From a bacterium (lineage in GTDB: Bacteria; Verrucomicrobiota; Verrucomicrobiia; Limisphaerales; UBA8199), in the NCBI GenBank assembly GCA_021784555.1, contig JAJYHY010000012.1, positions 1-48,061 of the forward strand: a DNA stretch of 48,061 nt. The letters run 5' to 3'. This document shows, piece after piece, positions 16,001 to 21,529 of this stretch (its first letter is position 1; each line of letters begins with the position of its first letter). A model generated the notes under the pieces. That model saw nothing but the letters and a program-made list of their open reading frames with translations. It made no database searches and was not told where the DNA came from. The position numbers and the translations under genes were made by a program.

Positions 16001-16361
16001 GGTCATGCTGCTCTATCTGGAGCTGGCTTTTGACGAATGGACCCGCAAGGGTCAGATGCGCTCCCTGGCCGACCTGCGCGACGCCATCTACCACGGCGCG
16101 GTCAAGCGCGTCCGCCCCAAGGCCATGACCGCTGCAGTCATTATCGCCGGTCTGGTGCCGATCCTCTTGAGCCACGGCACGGGCGCCGACGTGATGAAGC
16201 GCATCGCCGTGCCCATGGTCGGCGGCATCGTCACTTCCACCATCCTGGAGCTGATCGTCTTCCCCGCCATTTACTACCTGTGGCGTTCGCGCGCCATCCG
16301 GCGCGAAAACCAACCGCCGCCGGGGGCCGCAACCGCCCCGGAACCGGCGCCGGCGATCTGA
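13068..16361 (+). CDS. cusA: HME-RND efflux pump, CusA-like (copper/silver class)
   Basis: The protein has 1097 residues from the ATG at 13068, chosen because MLQRIINYSLKNKFIILL is the standard RND start. It has 12 membrane segments in two halves with large periplasmic loops. The fourth segment contains GAMVDAVIVMIENAHK, which is the form found in CusA/SilA rather than in Czc or Cnr pumps, and the porter region has RAETATDPAGMEMFET and IDMLSTGIKTPVGIKVAG, also as in CusA. It uses the proton gradient to move Cu(I)/Ag(I) from periplasm or cytoplasm to the outer-membrane duct. It is separated from cusB by about 550 bases that hold an antisense toxin-antitoxin pair, so transcription from the operon promoter must cross that pair or cusA has its own start. 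Confidence 0.92.
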   Translation: MLQRIINYSLKNKFIILLATVALVAGGIYALRNIALDAIPDLSDVEVIAYTPWPGQAPQIIQDQVTYPLTIKMLSVPGAKVVRGYSFYGYSFVYVIFKDGTDLYWARSRVLEYLSGLAGTLPQGVSPSLGPDATGVGWAFMYTLDSTNRDLAQLRSLQDWYVRYALASVPGVSEVASIGGFVRQYQVTVDPDKLRAYHLSIAGIARAIRRSNNEVGGRSIELAETEFILRVKGYIESLHALRQVAVGVGKDGVPILLRDVATVQFGPEMRRGIAELNGQGETVGGIVEVRFHDNTYKIIQAVKKKLAQEMKSLPPDVKVTVVYDRTALIDRAVRTLEEKVLEECAVVALVCLAFLFHLRSSLVAIIFLPVAVLMSFFAMFEQGLSSNIMSLGGIAIAIGAMVDAVIVMIENAHKHLEHEQGQKPHWDIIRDAAVEVGPTLFYSLLVITVSFLPVFTLGSQEGRLFKPLAFTKSYSMAAAAILSVTLAPILMGFFIRGRIPREESNPLNRLLIWLYHPLIDLIIKWRWWIVTISALAVVWVFLPWNMLVKDLLPHGHAQQIALKAGKLFPYQNLGSEFMPPLYEGDLLYMPSAFPSLSVTKARQLLQVTDKIIESFPEVKTVFGKAGRAETATDPAGMEMFETTIQLKPESEWPAVDIKDDSGRVIAHRPYTPDELKAALNAAIEIPGLQADWTMPIKTRIDMLSTGIKTPVGIKVAGPDLAKIQHIAEQIEGILRPLPHTTSAYAERVMGGHYIVFHINRDAIARYGLTIGDVQDVLQVALGGMPLTTTVQGLERYTINLRYNRDFRSNLRALKHDVVIPTPTGAQVPLGELADIKVEDGPGSIKTEAAVPQAWIYVDIAGIDVGTYVQNAQAAINRAISKGEIKLPPGYNIYWSGQYEYMMHARQRLMVVVPVTLLIITLIIYLNTRSAVRTAIVMLSVPFSLVGSFWWLYWLHYNMSVAVWVGMIALAGVSAETGVVMLLYLELAFDEWTRKGQMRSLADLRDAIYHGAVKRVRPKAMTAAVIIAGLVPILLSHGTGADVMKRIAVPMVGGIVTSTILELIVFPAIYYLWRSRAIRRENQPPPGAATAPEPAPAI

Positions 16362-16373
16362 AAGCCCACGGCC

Positions 16374-16523
16374 AGTGACAAAGTCGTAGCGCAGGTCTCC
16401 GAACCTGCTGTATCGCCGGCTTCCCAGCCGGCAGGCCGCTGAAATGGTCGCGGTCAGCGGGCTGGGAAGCCCGCGACACAGCAGACTTGGAAGTCTGCGC
16501 TACGCGGTGCGGACTTTGTCACT
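16374..16523 (+). repeat. 150-bp imperfect palindrome (dispersed-repeat type)
   Basis: The ends AGTGACAAAGTC (16374-16385) and GACTTTGTCACT (16512-16523) are exact inverted complements. Inside, the arms continue with matching blocks: GTAGCGCAG..CTGCGCTAC, then CCTGCTGT..ACAGCAGA and GGCTTCCCAGCC..GGCTGGGAAGCC. Several sub-stems are themselves palindromic, so the RNA would fold into a multi-branched structure. It starts 12 bases after the cusA stop. Between it and 16786 only a decayed promoter copy is seen. Confidence 0.75.
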
Positions 16524-16615
16524 AGCCGTGTCTGAAAGCCTGCGGGGCAAAGTTCTTTGTTTTCTTTGTTGCCTTGGTGTGCATAAACTTGCACCGGAAC
16601 GGTTGAAAGGGCGGC

Positions 16616-16640
16616 GAGGGCTCCGCACCTCGGCGTCGCA
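16616..16640 (+). promoter_or_regulatory. degenerate ECF-type promoter before the antiporter gene
   Basis: GAGGGCT at 16616-16622 and CGCA at 16637-16640, start-to-start distance 21, with GCGGC before the -35 as in the copy at 18749. The -10 has lost the T of CGTA, so activity is doubtful. Confidence 0.3.
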
Positions 16641-16785
16641 GGACTGCGGCGCGCGCGGCTCGAGGATTTGGGCGCCCTTGCCTTGAGCAGTGCGCCGGAA
16701 TGGGTGCGGCGATGAGCTGTGCTCGCAACAAGTTGAGATTCGTTTGGGGGGCCGCTTGCGCTGCGTTACCTTGGGCCCGCAAGGC

Positions 16786-18666
16786 ATGGCAAAACACGAA
16801 GCATTCCAATCTTTGCTCCTGCTGACGTTGCTGGCGGCAGCGATGCCGCTGATCGTCCGACGAATCGGAAAAGTCGTCCGAGTGCCAATCGTCGTTGGAG
16901 AAATCGTTGCGGGAATCGTGGTGGGCCGAAGCGGGCTGAACTTGGTCCATGAGACACCGAGTATCACGTTCCTCGCTGATTTTGGATTCATTTTCCTGAT
17001 GTTTCTTTCAGGTCTCGAACTGGAGTTTGGCGGGCCCAGCGAGGCATCGCGGAGCAAACAGCGCCAGTCTCTCTGGAGCCAGCCGGGATGGTTGGGCAGC
17101 GTGAACTTCGCGCTGACTTTGTTCCTGGCGACCGGTATTGGAATCCTGCTGTGGAAGGGCGGAATGACCCGCAATCCGATTCTGCTCGGCCTCATTCTCA
17201 GCACCACGTCCTTGGGAATTGTCGTCCCCGTCCTCAAGGAACGAGGAGTGATTGCCAGCCCATACGGCCAGTGCCTCCTGTCCGCCGCCCTCATCAGCGA
17301 TTTTGTTCCCATGCTCCTGCTGGGGCTTTACATCTCCGTCCTCACCAAAGGGCTGAGTTGGAATCTGTTGCTGTTTCTGGTTTTGCTCATCGCATTCGTG
17401 CTGGCCGCCCGGCTTGGCCGTTGGGCGAACAGCTATCCGGCTATCCGTCGAGGTCTTGAGGAGTTATCCCATGCCACAGCCCAAATTCGGATTCGTGGCA
17501 CCTTCGCCTTGATTGTTCTTTGGGTAGTACTGGCCGGGTCGCTCGGAGTGGAGGTAATCCTTGGCGCGTTCATGGCCGGCGCCATCATCGCTCAAAGCAG
17601 ACGCGCCACTCGCGGCCGCCTTGAAGAGCAACTGGATGCCATCGGGTATGGTTTTTTCATTCCGATCTTTTTCATTATGGTCGGGGCGCGTTTTGACCTT
17701 GCCGCGCTTGGCGCATCGGCCAGGGCCCTGTGGCTTGCGCCGGCTCTCATCGTCGCTGCCTATTTTACGAACCTGCTGCCCTCCCTTTGCTTGCGCCTGC
17801 GATTCTCGTGGCGGGAATCCATCGCCGGCGGTTTCCTGCTCGCCTCTCGGCTCTCGCTGGCCATCGCCGCCGCCGCTATCGCGTTCCAATTGAACCTGAT
17901 CGCTTCCGGCACCAATTCCGCAATTATCTTGGTGGCAATTGTCACCTGCACCTGCTCGCCCATCCTGTTCAACCGAATCCTTCCGCCCCGCGACGAACAA
18001 GAGCGTGCAGGGACCATCATCCTGGGCACGGACTTTCTGGCCGAGATGCTCGGCCAGCGGCTGGTTCGGGACGGGGAGACGGTCACATTTATTGGCAGGG
18101 ATGGTTCACGGCTGGCGAACCTCGAGCAGACAGGTTTCAGAGTGATTGCCGGGGCCCCCGATCAGGAAGACACTTTGCGCCAGGCCGGAGCTGAACTAGC
18201 CCAGTCGCTCGTCGCCTTGGCGAACGACCCGGAAGTGGTCCTTCACGCCTGCCGCTATGCGCGTCAGCTTTTTGGAATTCCATCCGTGGTTGCCCGGGCG
18301 GAACAGGTCGAACACGTCAGGACTTTGCAAGCGCTTGGGATTCAGGTCGTGCAGCCGGCGATGGCAATGGCGATGGCGCTGGAGGGCGCGTTGCATTTTC
18401 CCGCGGCTCTGTCCTTGTTGACCGAAGGAAACGGCGAATTTGATCTGACGGATGTTCTACTGACCAACCCGCGGATTGCCGACCGACCCTTGCGCGAGCT
18501 TCATCTTCCAGGCCGGGCGCTTGTTCTGGGAATCCGCCGCCAAGGCGAAGCAGAGGTTTTGGTGCCAAACGGCGACACGATCCTACGACGTGGAGACGTC
18601 CTCATGTTGTGTGGCAACACCAGGGCCCTGACAGAGGCAACGGGATGGATTGCTAATCCGTTTTGA
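16786..18666 (+). CDS. CPA2-family monovalent cation:proton antiporter with TrkA-N/RCK domains
   Basis: From the ATG at 16786 the protein has 626 residues. The first ~400 form a Na+/H+-exchanger-type membrane domain of about 12-13 segments (IVVGEIVAGIVVGRSGLNLV, FGFIFLMFLSGLELEFG, ILLGLILSTTSLGIVVPVLK). A nucleotide-binding domain of the TrkA-N type starts near 407 (TIILGTDFLAEMLGQRL) and a TrkA-C-like domain ends the chain (LVPNGDTILRRGDVLMLCG). This is the KefB/GerN-like arrangement for K+ or Na+ efflux gated by a bound ligand. It may help ion balance under stress, but its only link to the efflux island is position and a decayed promoter copy at 16616. Confidence 0.88.
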   Translation: MAKHEAFQSLLLLTLLAAAMPLIVRRIGKVVRVPIVVGEIVAGIVVGRSGLNLVHETPSITFLADFGFIFLMFLSGLELEFGGPSEASRSKQRQSLWSQPGWLGSVNFALTLFLATGIGILLWKGGMTRNPILLGLILSTTSLGIVVPVLKERGVIASPYGQCLLSAALISDFVPMLLLGLYISVLTKGLSWNLLLFLVLLIAFVLAARLGRWANSYPAIRRGLEELSHATAQIRIRGTFALIVLWVVLAGSLGVEVILGAFMAGAIIAQSRRATRGRLEEQLDAIGYGFFIPIFFIMVGARFDLAALGASARALWLAPALIVAAYFTNLLPSLCLRLRFSWRESIAGGFLLASRLSLAIAAAAIAFQLNLIASGTNSAIILVAIVTCTCSPILFNRILPPRDEQERAGTIILGTDFLAEMLGQRLVRDGETVTFIGRDGSRLANLEQTGFRVIAGAPDQEDTLRQAGAELAQSLVALANDPEVVLHACRYARQLFGIPSVVARAEQVEHVRTLQALGIQVVQPAMAMAMALEGALHFPAALSLLTEGNGEFDLTDVLLTNPRIADRPLRELHLPGRALVLGIRRQGEAEVLVPNGDTILRRGDVLMLCGNTRALTEATGWIANPF

Positions 18667-18748
18667 AGCCAATCACCGAGACCCTGCTCCGTGTTAACGG
18701 GACACGCCAGGGCATAGATGCCCCGAACTCAGGCGGGTCAACAGCGGC

Positions 18749-18774
18749 GAGGGATTCGCACTTCGGTGTCGTAA
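18749..18774 (+). promoter_or_regulatory. ECF-type promoter
   Basis: GAGGGAT at 18749-18755 and CGTAA at 18770-18774, start-to-start distance 21, with GCGGC before and GTGT before the -10. It drives the exported protein whose ATG is at 18834. Confidence 0.8.
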
Positions 18775-18789
18775 TATAGAGTAGAAGCC

Positions 18790-18806
18790 GGCGGGCGGTG
18801 CCCGCC
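18790..18806 (+). promoter_or_regulatory. 5' leader hairpin
   Basis: GGCGGGC and GCCCGCC form a perfect 7-bp stem with a 3-base loop, about 9 bases after the expected transcript start; an A-rich stretch then runs to the ATG. Same layout as 5886-5906. Confidence 0.55.
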
Positions 18807-18833
18807 AGGCAAAGAAAACTAAATCTAAAATTT

Positions 18834-19241
18834 ATGAAAAGCTTGACAAGAATCTGGTTTGCCGCGGCTGCGGCCGCAACCCTCGGTCTGGTCACCAGCG
18901 CCTGCGCCCAATTCAAACCTACCGGAGCGGACGGCATCACCGCCTCGCCGCGAGTCCGCCAAATGCTTAACGAGAGGGAGGCATCCGCGCGGGTCTCCGG
19001 CATGATCCCCTCCGCGGTGGTGGCCGTGGAGCCAAGCGGCGCCCCCGAAGGATTAGGCGCCTCCCCACGAGTGCGCCAGATGCTGGCCAAACCGAAGACC
19101 ACCACCTCCACCGCTTCCGTGGCAGAAGTCACCTCGGCGGGCTACCACCCCACCGGTCCCGACGGAATTACCGCCTCGCCCCGTCTGCGCCAGCAGCTCA
19201 TTGAGCGGCGCGCCCCATTTATGATCGCACCTCTCAAGTGA
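18834..19241 (+). CDS. small exported ASPR-repeat protein with APLK C-terminus
   Basis: The protein has 135 residues. A signal peptide (WFAAAAAATLGLVTSACAQ) is followed by three ASPR units: GADGITASPRVRQMLNER, GLGASPRVRQMLAKPK and GPDGITASPRLRQQLIERR. Units 1 and 3 also share the preceding [FY]xPTG. The end is IAPLK. The unit closely resembles the single one in 6728-7231 and, more loosely, those in 5950-6411. The chain between units is Ser/Thr/Ala/Val-rich and probably flexible. The gene has the regulon promoter and hairpin leader although it lies 12 kb from the other members. Function unknown; secretion and family membership are what the sequence supports. Confidence 0.78.
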   Translation: MKSLTRIWFAAAAAATLGLVTSACAQFKPTGADGITASPRVRQMLNEREASARVSGMIPSAVVAVEPSGAPEGLGASPRVRQMLAKPKTTTSTASVAEVTSAGYHPTGPDGITASPRLRQQLIERRAPFMIAPLK

Positions 19242-19340
19242 GCTGGGCTCGGCGTCGGGGCCAGCCCTGTACTTTTTTCCGCCAATTCGCCTCCCACTAC
19301 CGCGGAAGAAGTGAGGACTGACCCCACGCCGCCCCATCGA

Positions 19341-19369
19341 TTGTTGGCGTCCGCTCCAAGTGGTATAGT
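19341..19369 (+). promoter_or_regulatory. sigma-70-like promoter of the CnrYXH-like operon
   Basis: TTGTTG at 19341-19346, a 17-base spacer, and TATAGT at 19364-19369, with the ATG at 19385. This differs from the ECF-type promoters, which fits a regulatory operon expressed at a basal level. Confidence 0.55.
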
Positions 19370-19384
19370 TCCAAATTGTTGCGT

Positions 19385-19729
19385 ATGAAACTCAATCCCA
19401 AACCTGAGCAAGAGGAGCCTTTGGACAAGGTCTTGCGCCAATGGACTGTCGATGCCCCGCTGCCTCCCCGCTTCCAGGAACAGGTCTGGCGCCGCCTGCA
19501 GCGGGCGGAGACACGGCGCGCACCGGCGCTGTGGGGTCCGATACAACGCTGGCTCGACTCGGGCCTGCCTCGCCCCAGGATGGCCCTGGCCTATGTGACC
19601 GCTCTGATGGTTGTTGGAGTGGCGGCGGGGTCGGTGACGGCGCAGATTCGAACCAGCCGCGTGGAAGCCAGCCTGGGTGCGCGCTATCTTCAGGCGGTGG
19701 ATCCGTATTACGGTGCCACGCAGCCATGA
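19385..19729 (+). CDS. probable membrane anti-sigma factor (CnrY position)
   Basis: The product is 114 residues: a cytoplasmic N-terminal half with two helical stretches (EPLDKVLRQWTVDAPLPPRF, then QVWRRLQRAE), a single membrane segment (MALAYVTALMVVGVAAG, about 63-80) and a short periplasmic end. The size, topology and position before a CnrX-like sensor and an ECF sigma factor match CnrY of Cupriavidus. The PPRFQEQVWRRL segment is common in verrucomicrobial anti-sigma-like proteins. Its stop overlaps the next ATG (ATGA). It should hold the sigma factor at 20213-20833 inactive until the sensor responds. Assigned by context; sequence similarity to CnrY itself is not obvious. Confidence 0.65.
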   Translation: MKLNPKPEQEEPLDKVLRQWTVDAPLPPRFQEQVWRRLQRAETRRAPALWGPIQRWLDSGLPRPRMALAYVTALMVVGVAAGSVTAQIRTSRVEASLGARYLQAVDPYYGATQP

Positions 19730-20223
19730 GAAGGGGCAGGTTCATTTTGCTGCTGGGTTTGGCGATCGCCGGCGCGGCGTTTGCCGGCATCTACTACGCA
19801 ACCACGGCCTCGTGCCGGCGCATGTTGAGCGACCCGCGGCCGGAGCTGGCCTGGCTGAAAACGGAGTTTCACCTGAGCGCCGCGGAGTTTGCCCGCATCT
19901 CCAAGTTGCACGAGGCATACCTGCCCCAATGCGAGGCACGTTGCCGCCTGATCCAGGAGCAGAACCAGAGACTGGAGAAGCTGCTGGGCAGCGTTACCAA
20001 CATGACCCCGCAAATCCAAGAACTCCTGCTCGAACGGGCAAAGACGCGGGCGCAATGCGAGGCCGAGATGCTCAAACACTTCCTGGCCGTCAGCCGTACG
20101 ATGCCCCCGACCGAAGGCCGTCGATACCTGGCGTGGGTGGAAAAGCAGACCTTCTTCAATGCCCAGCCCATGGAGCAGCGCCCCGGCATGCGCCAGCCCT
20201 CCATGGGCCACGATGCTCACTGA
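19726..20223 (+). CDS. periplasmic heavy-metal sensor, CnrX/Spy-like
   Basis: The protein has 165 residues. An N-terminal membrane anchor (FILLLGLAIAGAAFAGIYYA) precedes a four-helix periplasmic domain with features of the CnrX/heavy-metal-resistance family: WLKTEFHLSAAEFARISKLH, YLPQCEARC, a central coiled helix and a final C-E-A-E-M-L-K-H-F helix. Conserved His, Cys and Glu residues in the first helices are likely metal ligands. A Met/His-rich end (QPMEQRPGMRQPSMGHDAH) could add copper affinity. In CnrYXH systems this protein senses periplasmic Co/Ni and releases the sigma factor through the anti-sigma protein; here the neighbouring pump suggests copper or silver. Stop and start overlaps with both neighbours indicate a translationally coupled operon. 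Confidence 0.75.
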   Translation: MRRGRFILLLGLAIAGAAFAGIYYATTASCRRMLSDPRPELAWLKTEFHLSAAEFARISKLHEAYLPQCEARCRLIQEQNQRLEKLLGSVTNMTPQIQELLLERAKTRAQCEAEMLKHFLAVSRTMPPTEGRRYLAWVEKQTFFNAQPMEQRPGMRQPSMGHDAH

Positions 20224-20833
20224 CAGCGCCCCCGCGCCCATGATCGAACCCCATTCCGATGAACAGGATGCCCGAGACATGACAGAACTGGCGGGCGGCC
20301 ATGACGCCGCCCTCAATGCCCTGATGGAGCGCCACGCTCAGAAGCTCTTTCATTACTTGGTTCGCTCGCTTCAGGACGAATCCGACGCCGCGGACCTGGC
20401 GCAGGAAAGCTTTGTAAAGGTGTACCAAAACCGCGCCAGGTTTGACCCTAAACAAAAGTTCACCACCTGGCTCTACGCCATCGCCAGCAATCTGGTCCGG
20501 GACCGCTACCGTTGGCGCTCGCGTCATCCCCAGGTTTCCCTGGATGCCGAGACGGGTCAGGTTGAAGCCAGCTTGAAAAACACTGGTTGCGGTGCGGAGT
20601 TGAGCCCAGACCAGAGCCTGGAGGCCGAAGAACGGGCGGAGGCCGTGCGCCGGGCCGTGGCGGAGCTTCCCGAAGAAATCCGCCAACCGCTCATTCTGGC
20701 GACCTACCAGGAACTGCCTCAAGCCGAAATCGCTCAGATTCTCCATTGCTCCGTGAAGGCGGTCGAAACGCGCATTTACCGCGCCCGCCAGCGGTTGCGC
20801 GAGAGCCTGACCTCACTCGTCCACAGCGCCTGA
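20213..20833 (+). CDS. ECF sigma factor (CnrH position)
   Basis: From the ATG at 20213 the protein has 206 residues. Region sigma-2 is at about 30-95 (LMERHAQKLFHYLVRSLQ, DLAQESFVKVYQNR, KFTTWLYAIASNLVRDRYR) and sigma-4 at about 140-195 (LPEEIRQPLILATYQELPQ, AEIAQILHCSVKAVETRIYR). The start overlaps the sensor gene by 11 bases; a Met at 20240 is an alternative. It closes the Y-X-H operon, so its activity is probably controlled by the two upstream proteins. It is the better candidate of the two local sigma factors for the GAGGGAT/CGTAA promoters, because it is the one with a sensor; the sequence alone cannot decide. Confidence 0.88.
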   Translation: MLTDSAPAPMIEPHSDEQDARDMTELAGGHDAALNALMERHAQKLFHYLVRSLQDESDAADLAQESFVKVYQNRARFDPKQKFTTWLYAIASNLVRDRYRWRSRHPQVSLDAETGQVEASLKNTGCGAELSPDQSLEAEERAEAVRRAVAELPEEIRQPLILATYQELPQAEIAQILHCSVKAVETRIYRARQRLRESLTSLVHSA

Positions 20834-20904
20834 CGGCGATGCGCTAAACGCACCCAGCAGCCAAGGAGCCACCGAAACCTTGACATTTTCAGCCAGCGAG
20901 AGCA

Positions 20905-20923
20905 TATTAGACACAGTCTAATA
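20905..20923 (+). promoter_or_regulatory. 19-bp palindrome (possible operator)
   Basis: TATTAGAC and GTCTAATA are exact inverted complements around ACA. It is AT-rich in a GC-rich context and has no T-tract. It lies 72 bases after the sigma gene and about 125 before the RNA-binding protein, where an operator or weak terminator is possible. The rest of 20834-21048 holds only a poor -35/-10 pair (TTGAAA at 20983, TATGGA at 21007). Confidence 0.4.
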
Positions 20924-21048
20924 GATAACTTGTCGCTTCCAAGACATGGTGAATCCTCAGGTGAACTTTGTTCAGTGATGATTTGAAACCCGAATACCGG
21001 GAACAGTATGGAGATAACAGGATTTAGCTAGGGACATTCAAAGCTCAT

Positions 21049-21357
21049 ATGAACACAAAGTTATTCGTCGGAAACCTTTCCTTCGAAACCACGGAAAATG
21101 ATCTGCAAGACGCCTTCGCTGCCCATGGCACAGTGACCGAAGCGAATCTGATGACGGACCGCGCCAGCGGCAGGTCTCGGGGATTCGCCTTCGTGACGAT
21201 GTCAACGCCGGAAGAGGCGCAGAAGGCAATCGACGCGCTCAATGGGTCCGTGTTGGGTAGCCGCAGTATTACGGTCAATGAGGCGCGACCTCGGCCGGAA
21301 GCGGGCAACGGTGGGCGCCGTTCGGGCGGGCGCCGGGATTTCAGCCGGCGCTACTAA
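21049..21357 (+). CDS. RRM-type RNA-binding protein
   Basis: The protein has 102 residues: a single RNA recognition motif with RNP2 (KLFVGNLSF, residues 4-12) and RNP1 ([10 protein letters not shown], residues 42-51), then an Arg/Gly-rich tail ([17 protein letters not shown]). This is the common bacterial glycine-rich RNA-binding protein, often linked to cold or general stress and thought to act as an RNA chaperone. It stands alone with about 170-215 bases of intergenic DNA on both sides. The start is fixed by the standard [10 protein letters not shown] beginning. Confidence 0.92.
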   Translation: MNTKLFVGNLSFETTENDLQDAFAAHGTVTEANLMTDRASGRSRGFAFVTMSTPEEAQKAIDALNGSVLGSRSITVNEARPRPEAGNGGRRSGGRRDFSRRY

Positions 21358-21529
21358 GCGACTTCATCCAAGAACATGGGCGCGGCTGGGCGGGGAACAG
21401 GGAAGAAGTAGCTGAAAAAGCCGGGACGCTGACATGCTGAAGGAGGGGAGGGGCGGCCGGCAGGCGGGACTTTTAGCTTGAAGAAACATGCCGGTAAGGC
21501 ATATTGATGTTTAAGCCATTGCCAAGTTT

